This document shows, piece by piece, positions 36,571 to 43,879 of a DNA stretch of 43,879 nt (positions within the stretch are counted from its first letter, which is position 1; every line of letters starts with the position of its first letter). The position numbers and the translations under genes were made by a program. The notes below the pieces were generated by a model. That model had not been told where the DNA came from. It ran no database searches and saw only the letters and a list, made by a program, of their open reading frames with translations. The DNA is from Phycisphaerae bacterium. GTDB lineage: Bacteria; Planctomycetota; Phycisphaerae; Phycisphaerales; SM1A02. Location: assembly GCA_002709295.1 (NCBI GenBank), contig PAQL01000006.1, positions 1 through 43,879 of the forward strand, read 5' to 3'.

Positions 36571-37494
36571 GTGCGATCGAAGACCTACCCCGTCGTGTTC
36601 CGCCGAGGAATGACCCTGACCGAGATCATGGCGGTCATCGGCATCATCGTCGTCCTGCTGGCGATTCTCCTGCCCGGACTGGCGACCGTCCGCCGGACCG
36701 GCGAGCAGACCACCAGTGAGAACAACCTTCGGCAGCTTTACACCTATCTGAAGTCGTACATGACGGACAACCGGGAGTTCGTGCCGCCCTCAAGCTTCGA
36801 CTACCGGGAGGCGACCTACCCGGGCACGGTGCGGACCAACAGCCCCCGATCGTCGCCGCCCAACAGCGGTCCCGTCGCGGGTGGCGTGTTCACCACCGGC
36901 GAGCCCCAGCACGTGGGCAGCTGGGCTGACATCCTCTGGACCTACAGCGACCAGGACGCCATCCTCGATGTCGCAGGCCCTCCGGGGATCGGATTCACGG
37001 GCTACAACTATCGCTACGACTCCCCGGACCGGTGGGTCTTCGATTCGATTCCGGAGTTCAAGACCGCGTTCCGAAGCACGGGTGTCAACACCAGGGCCGT
37101 CGAAGGCTCGGGGGCCACGCCGTTCGGAGACGGCACGGTCGCCGCCGAGAAGGGGCAGCCCGGTTACTTCGCCGCGAACGACTGGTTCGCGGTCGGAGGC
37201 TCCACGGGCGCCGGCTGGATCTCCGGTCCTCAGATCCGGTTTCCCGCCCGAGCCGTGTATCTGGTCGACTCGTATGCCGGTGAGACGATCGCGCCCAACG
37301 AGAATGGCTGGGGGAACCCGGGTGCGAACATCGACACCCAGGTCGACTTCCGCTACATCGGTGACAACGCCCTGTTCCTGACCCTCGACGGCGGGATCAA
37401 GGCCGAGCCGCTCTTCGACGGCATCCAGGCGGTCGAGGAACGGGGATACCGGATCCGGGATCTCGACAAGCGGGTCCAGTCCACCACGCCGTGA
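36571..37494 (+). CDS. prepilin-like secreted protein (type II secretion/DUF1559-like)
   Basis: A 307-aa protein starting at GTG 36571 with GGAG seven bases upstream, giving a 13-residue basic leader followed by the prepilin peptidase site and helix G-MTLTEIMAVIGIIVVLLAILLPGL. Phycisphaerae and other planctomycetes carry many such pseudopilin-like proteins. The body has Tyr/Gly/Asn-rich sequence and C-terminal hydrophobic strands (RAVYLVDSY, NALFLTLDGGIKA) as in H-X9-DG-type proteins, though the H-X9-DG form itself is not clear. Upstream in-frame ATGs at 36451 and 36514 would give unusually long leaders. Function unknown; a surface or secretion-associated role is an inference. Confidence 0.8.
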   Translation: MRSKTYPVVFRRGMTLTEIMAVIGIIVVLLAILLPGLATVRRTGEQTTSENNLRQLYTYLKSYMTDNREFVPPSSFDYREATYPGTVRTNSPRSSPPNSGPVAGGVFTTGEPQHVGSWADILWTYSDQDAILDVAGPPGIGFTGYNYRYDSPDRWVFDSIPEFKTAFRSTGVNTRAVEGSGATPFGDGTVAAEKGQPGYFAANDWFAVGGSTGAGWISGPQIRFPARAVYLVDSYAGETIAPNENGWGNPGANIDTQVDFRYIGDNALFLTLDGGIKAEPLFDGIQAVEERGYRIRDLDKRVQSTTP

Positions 37495-37725
37495 GGCTGG
37501 GGGGCACTCATGGCTATGCCGAGGGGGCAGGGTGATTTCATGCGGTTTCCCCCCTGCAGCACCCTCCGGACCTCAAGGTGCCTCAGACCCCCTGAACCCC
37601 CTTTTTTGATCAAAAACGGCGATTATTGCCTCGGACACGGTCTTCCGAGCTCTGGCAGACGGGGGTGAAGATACCTGGTCGGGGGTCCTGGACCGGTGTC
37701 AATTCTCATTGAGTGCATCGGTGGG
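37495..37725 (+). other. non-coding gap before the tRNA-Thr promoter
   Basis: No gene is seen. It contains G- and C-runs and the palindrome TTTTTGATCAAAAA (37603-37616), preceded by CCCCC tracts. I do not find a stable stem before the T-run, so it is not a confident terminator for the prepilin-like gene. Confidence 0.4.
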
Positions 37726-37753
37726 TTGCCTTCGGACGGGTAATCGCTACACT
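37726..37753 (+). promoter_or_regulatory. promoter of the tRNA-Thr/tuf transcription unit
   Basis: TTGCCT, a 16-base spacer and TACACT, each matching the sigma-70 consensus at four of six bases, located 96 bases before the tRNA. Predicted start near 37760. Confidence 0.6.
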
Positions 37754-37762
37754 CTTCGATCT

Positions 37763-37786
37763 CCGCTCCGATCCGGGGCGGTTTTT
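37763..37786 (+). terminator. promoter-proximal terminator-like hairpin
   Basis: CCGCTCC-GATCC-GGGGCGG (7 pairs including one G-U) followed by TTTTT. It lies just downstream of the predicted transcription start, so it is either an attenuator or the end of a transcript from upstream. Confidence 0.55.
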
Positions 37787-37789
37787 ATT

Positions 37790-37836
37790 CGGTTGGAGAC
37801 CGACCTGTCGGTCTCGGGGCTTCGGCCCGACAACCG
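37790..37836 (+). other. predicted three-way-junction RNA in the tRNA-Thr leader
   Basis: Outer stem CGGTTG/CAACCG (37790-37795 with 37831-37836) encloses an 8-bp hairpin GAGACCGA-CCTG-TCGGTCTC (37796-37815) and a UUCG tetraloop hairpin GGGC-TTCG-GCCC (37817-37828). The nested perfect pairing is seen directly; a function as maturation or regulatory element is an inference. Confidence 0.5.
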
Positions 37837-37848
37837 CGTTCGCCACCT

Positions 37849-37920
37849 GCCACCGTAGCTCAGTGGTAGAGCACACCCTTGGTAAGGGTGAGGTCACGGG
37901 TTCAAGTCCCGTCGGTGGCT
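37849..37920 (+). tRNA. tRNA-Thr (anticodon GGT)
   Basis: Acceptor stem GCCACCG pairs with CGGTGGC, the anticodon stem is CACCC/GGGTG around TTGGTAA, and the T-arm carries GTTCAAGTCC. The 3' CCA is not encoded. It lies upstream of tuf, as in many bacteria where tRNA-Thr precedes tufB. Confidence 0.97.
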
Positions 37921-37949
37921 TCGAGTCTCAACGTGAGGCTCGGCACATC

Positions 37950-38020
37950 GCCTGTGTCCATCCGTCGTTGGCTGGACAGGCACCGGAGTCAGGAACGCCA
38001 CGAGAAGTGGCATGACTCCG
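37950..38020 (+). promoter_or_regulatory. two stem-loops between tRNA-Thr and tuf
   Basis: First: GCCTG and TCCA (37950-37960, two-base bulge) pair with TGGA and CAGGC (37973-37981). Second: CGGAGTC (37984-37990) pairs with GACTCCG (38014-38020), enclosing GCCAC-GAGAA-GTGGC and an asymmetric internal loop. They lie in the 165-base tuf leader and could mark tRNA processing or EF-Tu autoregulation. Confidence 0.45.
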
Positions 38021-38085
38021 CTTCGTCGTATCGCCGATCGGTCACCCGTTGAACCAGACGGCGGAAATCTCGGAGAAGCTTGCAG

Positions 38086-39297
38086 ATGGCTAAGGAAGTC
38101 TTCCAAAGGACCAAGCCGCACGTGAACGTCGGCACCATCGGTCACGTCGACCACGGCAAGACCACGCTCACCGCGGCCATCACCACCGTGCAGGGTGCCA
38201 AGGGCCTCGCGAAGCAGATCGCCTATGACGAGGTGGCCAAGGCCTCCGAGTCGGAAGGTCGACGCGACCCCACCAAGATCCTCACGATCGCCACCAGTCA
38301 CGTCGAGTACGAGTCGCCCAACCGGCACTACGCTCACGTCGACTGCCCCGGCCACGCCGACTACGTGAAGAACATGATCACCGGTGCCGCCCAGATGGAC
38401 GGCGCCATCCTGGTGTGCTCGGCCTCCGACGGCCCGATGCCCCAGACCCGTGAGCACATTCTCCTGGCTCGCCAGGTGGGTGTTCCGAAGATCGTGGTCT
38501 TCCTCAACAAGTGCGACCTCGTCGATGACGAGGAGCTGCTCGACCTCATCGAACTCGAGGTCCGTGAGCTTCTCAACAAGTACGACTTCCCCGGCGACGA
38601 CACCCCGGTCATCCGTGGTGCCGCCTTCCCGGCCCTTCAGAACCCGACCGACGAGGCTGCCAACGCCTGCATCGGCGAGCTTCTGGAGCAGCTCGACACC
38701 TACATCGAGGAGCCGGAGCGGGAGACCGACAAGCCGTTCCTGATGTCGATCGAGGACGTCTTCTCGATCAAGGGCCGCGGTACCGTCGCGACCGGCCGTA
38801 TCGAGCGAGGCATCATCAAGGTCGGTGACGAGGCCGAGATCGTCGGCCTCGGTGCCGAGGACATGAAGACGACCATCACCGGTGTGGAGATGTTCCAGAA
38901 GACCCTCGATGAAGGCCAGGCCGGCGACAACGTCGGTTGCCTCCTTCGTGGCGTCGAGAAGGACGACATCCAGCGAGGCCAGGTCCTCTGCAAGCCCGGT
39001 TCGATCAAGCCCCACAAGAAGTTCCAGGGTCAGGTCTACGTGCTGACCAAGGAAGAGGGCGGTCGGCACACCCCGTTCTTCTCCGGTTACAAGCCTCAGT
39101 TCTACTTCCGCACGACGGACATCACCGGCAAGCTCACCCTTCTCGGCGGTGCCGAGATGTGCATGCCCGGCGACAACGTCGAGCTCGAAGTCGACCTCGA
39201 GGACAAGGGCGTGGCGATGGAGGAAGGCGTTCGGTTCGCGGTCCGCGAAGGCGGCCGTACCGTCGGCTCCGGCGTCGTCACCAAGATCATCGAGTAG
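38086..39297 (+). CDS. tuf: elongation factor Tu
   Basis: GTPase that delivers aminoacyl-tRNA to the ribosome. The 403-aa protein has the P-loop GHVDHGKT (19-26), DCPGH (86-90), NKCD (141-144) and the three-domain layout ending in [13 protein letters not shown] 38086 is preferred over a TTG six bases upstream; GGAGAAG precedes it. The switch I region (about 50-70) reads [22 protein letters not shown] instead of the usual EEKARGITINTSHVEY: the Mg-binding Thr is kept, but the RG and Asn positions differ. I recall a similar switch I in other planctomycete EF-Tu proteins, unchecked here. Followed by rpmG after a hairpin. Confidence 0.98.
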   Translation: MAKEVFQRTKPHVNVGTIGHVDHGKTTLTAAITTVQGAKGLAKQIAYDEVAKASESEGRRDPTKILTIATSHVEYESPNRHYAHVDCPGHADYVKNMITGAAQMDGAILVCSASDGPMPQTREHILLARQVGVPKIVVFLNKCDLVDDEELLDLIELEVRELLNKYDFPGDDTPVIRGAAFPALQNPTDEAANACIGELLEQLDTYIEEPERETDKPFLMSIEDVFSIKGRGTVATGRIERGIIKVGDEAEIVGLGAEDMKTTITGVEMFQKTLDEGQAGDNVGCLLRGVEKDDIQRGQVLCKPGSIKPHKKFQGQVYVLTKEEGGRHTPFFSGYKPQFYFRTTDITGKLTLLGGAEMCMPGDNVELEVDLEDKGVAMEEGVRFAVREGGRTVGSGVVTKIIE

Positions 39298-39311
39298 CAA
39301 CCGGCAACCAT

Positions 39312-39344
39312 CGCGACCCGGGATCCCATGGATCCCGGGTCGCG
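39312..39344 (+). terminator. hairpin between tuf and rpmG
   Basis: A 15-bp perfect stem (39312-39326 with 39330-39344) closed by a 3-base loop, 15 bases after the tuf stop. Only two T follow, so it may partially terminate or stabilise tuf mRNA, giving more EF-Tu than the downstream genes. Confidence 0.6.
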
Positions 39345-39397
39345 TTGACCGGTCTTCACGCCCCGACACGGGCGTACCCGTCTAAGGACGCATCGTC

Positions 39398-39574
39398 ATG
39401 GCCAAGAAGATGGATCGCGAATTCGTGTGGCTCGTGTGCACCGAGACCGGTGACATGAACTACCGCACCAACATCCGCGTCAAGGGCGGCATCGATGAGA
39501 AGGTCAAGGAGGGCTTCATGAAGTACTCGCCTTCCCTGAGGAAGCACACGCTTCACAAGATCAAGCGCAAGTGA
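39398..39574 (+). CDS. rpmG: 50S ribosomal protein L33
   Basis: Small large-subunit ribosomal protein, 58 aa. The sequence MAKKMDREFVWLVCTETGD starts with the family MAKK-like N-terminus and ends in KYSPSLRKHTLHKIKRK, matching the L33 RKHTLHKE-type end. Zinc-binding L33 has four Cys; here only one remains (Cys14), so this is a C-minus-type protein. AAGGA lies about ten bases before the ATG. Its position between tuf and tRNA-Trp/secE agrees with the usual rpmG-secE-nusG neighbourhood. Confidence 0.93.
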   Translation: MAKKMDREFVWLVCTETGDMNYRTNIRVKGGIDEKVKEGFMKYSPSLRKHTLHKIKRK

Positions 39575-39611
39575 TCCTCCGTCTCGCACGGACCGCTCGC
39601 CTTGCGCATGG

Positions 39612-39684
<73 letters not shown>

Positions 39685-39731
39685 TTCTGCCCACTCACCG
39701 CCGTTCAGCCGGCGACCGATCGGAACCACTC

Positions 39732-40139
39732 ATGTCGACCGCCATCTACAAGAAGGGTCAGGGATTCTGGACCCGACAGATGTCGACCGTTGCCGCAGCC
39801 GTTCTGACGCTGCTGGGCGCCATCTGGATCTCCGATCAGTTCCGTGGTGCGGAATGGTTCAACCTTCAGCCCATCTACTGGCGGGCGATCGTCGGTGTGA
39901 TCTGGTGCGGGGTGTTCGGCCTTCTGATCTATTCGTTCATCTGGGTCAAGCCGCGCTCGGTCGACTTCCTGGTGGCGACCGAGACCGAGATGAAGAAGGT
40001 CAACTGGTCCACCAGGCATGAGATCGTCGGCTCCACCGTCGTGGTGATCCTGCTCGCGGCGGGCATCGCCGGGTTCTGCCGGATCTTCGACTACGTGTTC
40101 CTCCTGCTGTTCAGTTCCATCAAGGTCCTGGACGCCTGA
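39732..40139 (+). CDS. secE: preprotein translocase subunit SecE
   Basis: Inner-membrane clamp of SecY in the Sec translocon. The 135-aa protein has three hydrophobic segments (about 20-40, 47-67, 103-128), like the long E. coli-type SecE, and the conserved amphipathic motif ETEMKKVNWSTRHEIVGSTVVVI. The ATG at 39732 was chosen because the in-frame extension upstream runs through the tRNA-Trp gene. Followed by nusG, as in nearly all bacteria. Confidence 0.93.
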   Translation: MSTAIYKKGQGFWTRQMSTVAAAVLTLLGAIWISDQFRGAEWFNLQPIYWRAIVGVIWCGVFGLLIYSFIWVKPRSVDFLVATETEMKKVNWSTRHEIVGSTVVVILLAAGIAGFCRIFDYVFLLLFSSIKVLDA

Positions 40140-40226
40140 GGCGGATTCAAGACCGCTGCGGAGGACGGACGACCGGTTCGCTGCGGAAATGGGCGTTTCG
40201 ATCACGCTCTCGACTCGAGGTAACCC

Positions 40227-41120
40227 ATGAGCATGTCCGACGAACAACCGATTGGTGAGGAAGCATCCGAGGCCAGGGCCCCCGAGCCTTCGGAGTCCAC
40301 CCCGACGGAGTCGACCCCGGCTCCTGAGGATTCCGAGGAGCGGGCTCCCGAAGATCTCGACCCCACCACGGAAGCCTCTCCCAAGAAGCGTCTGGCCTCC
40401 GGCCGGGCGGCCGCCTCGGCGGTGTCCGCCGGGCAGTCGCTGGGCGACGTCGGCGGTGTGGCGACCCACCGGATCGTCAGTGAGGATCCGAAGGACGGTT
40501 CCGGCGGTGGATCGGACGCGGCCGAGGGCCAGTTCGACCCGGCCGCCGACATGCCGATGTATCGACCCGGTTTCGACTGGTTCGTGCTCCGCGTGGCGAG
40601 CAACAAGGAATCGAGCGTTCGAGAGACCCTGCTCCGAAAGGTCCAGATCGAGGGCATGGAGCACATGGTCGGTCGAATCATGGTGCCCACCGAGAAGACC
40701 CAGTCGATCAAGGCGGGCGCTCGGCGAGTCACCGAGACCAAGCTGTATCCCGGATACGTCTTCGTCGAGATGTCGCTGGAGAGCGACGGCCGGATCCCCC
40801 AGGATGTCTTCTTCCTGATCAAGGAGACCACCGGTGTCGGCGACTTCGTGGGCACGGCGGGGCGACCGACGCCCATGGCGACGCACGAAGTCGAGAAGAT
40901 GCTCTTCGACTCGAGGAAGCCCGACGAGACTCCGCAGGTCAAGATGGAGTTCGTCTCGGGCGACGCGGTCATCATCAAGGAAGGTCCTTTCGAGAACTAC
41001 GAGGGAACGGTGGACGAGGTCATGCCCGAGAAGGGTCTGGTCCGCGTTCTGGTGACGATCTTCGGTCGCCAGGCTCCCGTCGAGCTGGAGTACTGGCAGA
41101 TCGCCAAGGCCGAGGAGTAG
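40227..41120 (+). CDS. nusG: transcription elongation/antitermination factor NusG, N-terminally extended
   Basis: Binds RNA polymerase and couples it to Rho or ribosomes. The 297-aa protein has a disordered Glu/Pro/Ser/Thr-rich extension (about 1-115), the NGN domain (about 116-225; DWFVLRVASNKESSVRETL, TETKLYPGYVFVEM) and a KOW domain (about 240-275; FVSGDAVIIKEGPFENYEGTV). Usual NusG is about 180 aa, so the extension accounts for the excess. GAGG precedes the ATG by seven bases. After nusG the expected rplK is absent and a hairpin follows. Confidence 0.96.
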   Translation: MSMSDEQPIGEEASEARAPEPSESTPTESTPAPEDSEERAPEDLDPTTEASPKKRLASGRAAASAVSAGQSLGDVGGVATHRIVSEDPKDGSGGGSDAAEGQFDPAADMPMYRPGFDWFVLRVASNKESSVRETLLRKVQIEGMEHMVGRIMVPTEKTQSIKAGARRVTETKLYPGYVFVEMSLESDGRIPQDVFFLIKETTGVGDFVGTAGRPTPMATHEVEKMLFDSRKPDETPQVKMEFVSGDAVIIKEGPFENYEGTVDEVMPEKGLVRVLVTIFGRQAPVELEYWQIAKAEE

Positions 41121-41190
41121 TTCCGAAGGCTCCCCTCGTGACTCTCCCTTGTTTCAGGGGTCAGGGTGGGGGGCGAGAAGCGAAATGACC

Positions 41191-41223
41191 CGGCCCGGAG
41201 GCTTCCCAGGAGTGTCCGGGCCG
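41191..41223 (+). terminator. hairpin after nusG
   Basis: CGGCCCGGA (41191-41199) pairs perfectly with TCCGGGCCG (41215-41223) over a 15-base loop, 70 bases after the nusG stop. The following TCTGATCT is only weakly T-rich. It probably ends the tRNA-Thr-to-nusG unit. Confidence 0.5.
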
Positions 41224-41304
41224 TCTGATCTCCCGGGGGCGATTGGCGCAGGGTGAGGAGCCCCGCCGATACACTTCGGGAGCCCTCAACGGAGCGATTG
41301 ATCC

Positions 41305-41931
41305 ATGCATCGACGTCTTCACGAACGTATCGCGTTTTTCCCGGTGGTCCTCCTCTCCCTCCTTGGAGCGGTGGCCTGCACTCCGTACGCGACCTATCCC
41401 CCGATGAGTGATGTCGAACCCCTGGTCCCCGGTCTCTATCCGGTGCCCCAGGTCATGGGCAAGTCCCTCAAGGCCGCCTACGACAAGACCTCGGGGAATC
41501 TGAGCGAGGATGGAAATGCTCCAGCCCTCGTCTACGCCCTGCCGGAAGGCATCAGCCCGGGGAACTGGAAGCAGATCTCGAACCTCACGGGGATCGAGGG
41601 TGCACGTGCCCTGACCGGGGACGATTACGAGGCGGGCGTTCCGTTCTGGAGCATCGAGCAGGTCAGGATCCGGAACCAGCGAGCCGAAGTGGATGTCGTC
41701 TTCCCGATCTCGGATGGGTTCGAGCGAGCGACGGTCATTCTCGAGGCCGAACCCTTCAGAGCCTACGAGGTCAAGTTCTTCCAGCGATGGCGGGTCCCGG
41801 TCGACAAGCCCGCCTTCACGCAGCCCGGACGCCAGTCCACCACGATGGAAGACAACGAGGCTCAGGAGGCCGGCAAGGAGGCGGAAGCGGTCGTTGCTCC
41901 CGAACCCGAGACCGACTCGGACGAATCCTGA
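41305..41931 (+). CDS. hypothetical lipoprotein
   Basis: A 208-aa protein with a lipobox LLGAVAC (Cys25) after a basic N-terminus, then a domain with no recognised family (PQVMGKSLKAAYDKTSGN, alternating strands ending FFQRWRVPVDKP) and a disordered Glu/Ala-rich C-terminus (about 170-208). It should be anchored in the outer or inner membrane by its lipid. It is located where rplK would be expected, but shows no relation to ribosomal genes. Function unknown. Confidence 0.75.
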   Translation: MHRRLHERIAFFPVVLLSLLGAVACTPYATYPPMSDVEPLVPGLYPVPQVMGKSLKAAYDKTSGNLSEDGNAPALVYALPEGISPGNWKQISNLTGIEGARALTGDDYEAGVPFWSIEQVRIRNQRAEVDVVFPISDGFERATVILEAEPFRAYEVKFFQRWRVPVDKPAFTQPGRQSTTMEDNEAQEAGKEAEAVVAPEPETDSDES

Positions 41932-42027
41932 GTCCCTTCGGGCATCCGAACGGGCCCCTCTACGAACCCGTCAGGAGAGTCCGAGGCCCCCGAATCGGGA
42001 CCGAGGCCCCCGTGCTTGGAGTCCCCC

Positions 42028-42660
42028 GTGTCCGAAAACAGTCCATCACCGAGCGACCCTCGACGCATCGTCGTGGGCATCACCGGCGCCAGTGGAGCCG
42101 CGTACGCGGTTCGAGTGATCCAACTCCTGGCCGCGGGGGGCGTCGAGGTCCATCTGGCCTGCAGCGACCTCGGACGTCGTCTGCTGGTCGAGGAGATGGG
42201 CATCACCCGGGTCGATCCCGAACAGCTGGCTCCCGGGCATGCGGACCGGATCGTGACCCATCCGGGGAATGATGTCGGGGCAGCCTGTGCCAGCGGCTCG
42301 TTCCGCCACGACGGGATGGTCGTTGTTCCCTGCTCGAGCAGCTCTCTGGCGAAGATCTCCCTGGGCATCACGGACAATCTGGTCCAGCGGGCGGCCCTGG
42401 TCACCCTCAAGGAACGTCGCCCCCTCGTGCTGGCCCATCGGGAGAGTCCGGTCGGCCTGCCCGAAATCGAGGCGATGCGACGGGTCACCGAAGCTGGAGG
42501 GATCGTGGCTCCGCTTTCCCCGGGGCTCTATCTGAACCCCGACTCGATCGAAGACCTCATCGATTTCATGGCGGGCCGGATCCTGGATCTCCTCGGGGTC
42601 TCTCATGACCTCCGGATCCGCTGGGATGAGCGGCTTCGCGAACGCGATAAACGGTCCTAG
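42028..42660 (+). CDS. ubiX: flavin prenyltransferase UbiX
   Basis: Makes prenylated FMN, the cofactor of UbiD-type decarboxylases. The 210-aa protein starts at GTG 42028 with GGAG seven bases upstream. Family motifs are VVGITGASGAAYAVR, VPCSSSSLAKISLGITDNLVQRAALV, ERRPLVLAHRESP and LSPGLYLNPDSIEDLIDFMAGRILDLLG. No ubiD is in the window. It runs 97 bases after the lipoprotein gene on the same strand. Confidence 0.95.
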   Translation: MSENSPSPSDPRRIVVGITGASGAAYAVRVIQLLAAGGVEVHLACSDLGRRLLVEEMGITRVDPEQLAPGHADRIVTHPGNDVGAACASGSFRHDGMVVVPCSSSSLAKISLGITDNLVQRAALVTLKERRPLVLAHRESPVGLPEIEAMRRVTEAGGIVAPLSPGLYLNPDSIEDLIDFMAGRILDLLGVSHDLRIRWDERLRERDKRS

Positions 42661-42960
42661 GTCCGAGAGAAATCGCTCCAGCCCGCAAATTCGGAATGAT
42701 TCGACCGCTTCCGCTTGCCTCCCGACGGACATGAGGCATCCTGTGGTGACTTGGTTGATCGGATCCAGGAAAGGTCTGATTCCGAGTTTCCGCGGGGTCG
42801 TTGGGAAGGGGTTTCCACGACTCAAAACTCAGACTTGAACGCCGTGTTCTGGTGCATGGTGGTCACGAGCCTTGGCTTGTCGAGGTGACGCTGTGCTGCA
42901 CGCACGCGTCCATCCCTCCGCTTCGACTCGACGGAAGGGAAACGATATTCCCTCTGCCCC
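42661..42960 (+). other. non-coding stretch, possible small RNA or ubiX 3' UTR
   Basis: No convincing gene lies here. The last part can fold: CGAGC-CTTG-GCTTG near 42868-42881, and AGGGAA (42936-42941) can pair either back to TCCCT (42913-42917) or forward to TTCCCT (42948-42953). The stretch ends at a strong intrinsic terminator. No clear promoter was found, so it may be a long ubiX 3' end. Confidence 0.35.
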
Positions 42961-43006
42961 GGCCGCCCTGTCCAGTTGTTTTGTACTGGGGAGGGCGGCC
43001 TCTTTT
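42961..43006 (+). terminator. strong Rho-independent terminator
   Basis: GGCCGCCCT (42961-42969) pairs with AGGGCGGCC (42992-43000); inside it CCAGT (42972-42976) pairs with ACTGG (42985-42989) around TGTTTTGT. A TCTTTTTT tract follows directly. Read on the plus strand it ends the ubiX transcript or a small RNA. Between it and the proS end lies only a further hairpin (43013-43041). Confidence 0.92.
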
Positions 43007-43165
43007 TTGGACGATGCATCAGACCCGGGTGGGTCTGCATCACCCATCCGCGAGGACGAGGCCGTCACTGATCGGGGATGGCCGGCACGGGCTGCGGGAC
43101 ATCTTCAGCCCGACCGCTGCTCGCTCGTGCTTGCGGTCATGTCGCTTGATCGAACGGGGCTCGGC

Positions 43166-43879
43166 TCAGTAGCTCTTCGCCCAGACCACCCGCCTGGCGC
43201 TCGGTTCCCCGGTGAACGGGCAGGTGCCCGGCCGGCCCTCGTCGTCGCAGAGCTTCTGGCCGTCGACGGGAATGCACCGCACGGTGACCGCCAGGTCGTT
43301 CTTGATCCGCTCTTCGAGCTTCGGATCGCCGTTGAAGTGGGTCAGTGCGAAGCCTGCGTGGATCGGGGCGGCTTCATTGTCGGCGGTCTCCGGTGACTTG
43401 AAGAACTCGTAGAACTCCTCTTCGGTGTCGATGACGTGGGTGTGTTCCTTTCGGAACGCCTTCGCCCTCGCCAGCAGGCCGTCCTGGATCTCCTGCAGAA
43501 TGTCGGTGACCCGTTCCACGAAGTCCTCGAGCTTCATGCTCTCCTTGTCCTTGTGGCCCTTGTCCCGGCGACCCATGAAGACGCTGCCTTCGGCCACGTC
43601 GCGGGGACCGACCTCGATCCGGATCGGAGCACCGCGCTTGATCCACTGCCAGGTCTTGTCGCCGCCACGAAGGTCGCGGGTGTCGTACTCGACCTCGACC
43701 ACCCGGCCGCCGAAGACCCTGGTCTTCAGCGCCTCGATGAGCTTGTCGCAGAACGCCATGACCTCGTCCCTGGATTCGGCCTTGTGCAGGACCGGCTGGA
43801 TGATGACATGGGCCGGCGCGACCATGGGGGGGCAGATCATGCCGTCATCGTCGGCGTGGGTCATGATCGTGCCGCCGAT
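43166..43879 (-). CDS. proS: prolyl-tRNA synthetase, archaeal/eukaryote-type (5' part beyond the window)
   Basis: Charges tRNA-Pro. The visible 3' part encodes about 237 residues: the end of the class II catalytic domain (IMTHADDDGMICPPMVAP, motif 3 region), the anticodon-binding domain (VIIQPVLHKAESRDEVM, DKTWQWIKRGAPIRIEVGPRDV) and the C-terminal zinc-type domain ending CPFTGEPSARRVVWAKSY. The terminal Tyr and the C-terminal domain identify the archaeal/eukaryote-type ProRS (type 3), found in some bacteria, rather than the long bacterial type with an editing insert. The frame is open through base 43879; the catalytic motifs 1 and 2 are outside the window. Confidence 0.94.
   Translation of the reverse strand: MGGTIMTHADDDGMICPPMVAPAHVIIQPVLHKAESRDEVMAFCDKLIEALKTRVFGGRVVEVEYDTRDLRGGDKTWQWIKRGAPIRIEVGPRDVAEGSVFMGRRDKGHKDKESMKLEDFVERVTDILQEIQDGLLARAKAFRKEHTHVIDTEEEFYEFFKSPETADNEAAPIHAGFALTHFNGDPKLEERIKNDLAVTVRCIPVDGQKLCDDEGRPGTCPFTGEPSARRVVWAKSY

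Overview
The window looks like a chromosomal segment of a high-GC planctomycete, most likely of the Phycisphaerae. This is an inference from gene content: a giant secreted propeller/HEAT/cytochrome c protein of the kind expanded in Planctomycetes and Verrucomicrobia, a protein with a PEP-CTERM-like tail ending in an arginine run, an EF-Tu with a non-canonical switch I, a prepilin-like secreted protein, and a zinc-ribbon membrane protein. There is no phage, insertion sequence or CRISPR array.

Bases 1-11758 are metabolic and envelope genes. A leftward set encodes a multidomain GH29 alpha-L-fucosidase, a RuvC-like RNase H-fold protein (ATGA overlap) and xylose isomerase. A leftward YceI-family protein follows, then a rightward zinc-ribbon membrane protein, the 1075-aa cytochrome c protein, and a convergent S41/PDZ lipoprotein protease. 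Bases 11816-14023 hold a PEP-CTERM-like protein with a long leader and a parB gene preceded by two perfect parS palindromes, with no parA in the window. Bases 14159-18276 hold a small unknown ORF, an unusually long fliD (1076 aa) and fliS.

Bases 18350-32447 form a surface-glycan locus on mixed strands: methyltransferase, four GT4/GT2 glycosyltransferase genes (one a tandem GT2 fusion), Wzx-like flippase, Wzy-like polymerase with an acidic Glu/Tyr tail, GDP-mannose dehydratase and GDP-fucose synthase (divergent, with a direct repeat between them), a polysaccharide deacetylase of the exosortase-associated type, a hexapeptide acyltransferase and an unknown secreted protein. The likely product is a fucose-containing exopolysaccharide or surface glycan. 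It lies directly downstream of fliD-fliS, so flagellar glycosylation is an alternative.

Bases 32553-43879 are mostly housekeeping: cysS-coaE (overlapping), rho, a prepilin-like protein, then tRNA-Thr - tuf - rpmG - tRNA-Trp - secE - nusG. The last block follows the classical bacterial order, but rplK does not follow nusG. Then come a lipoprotein, ubiX, a 505-base gap with a strong intrinsic terminator, and the 3' part of an archaeal-type prolyl-tRNA synthetase cut by the window edge.

I do not see an obvious wholly new multi-gene system. The best candidates for novelty are the structured leader upstream of tRNA-Thr/tuf, the paired parS elements with different self-complementary arms, the RuvC-like protein, the unknown secreted protein in the glycan locus, and the possible small RNA ending at the terminator near base 43000.
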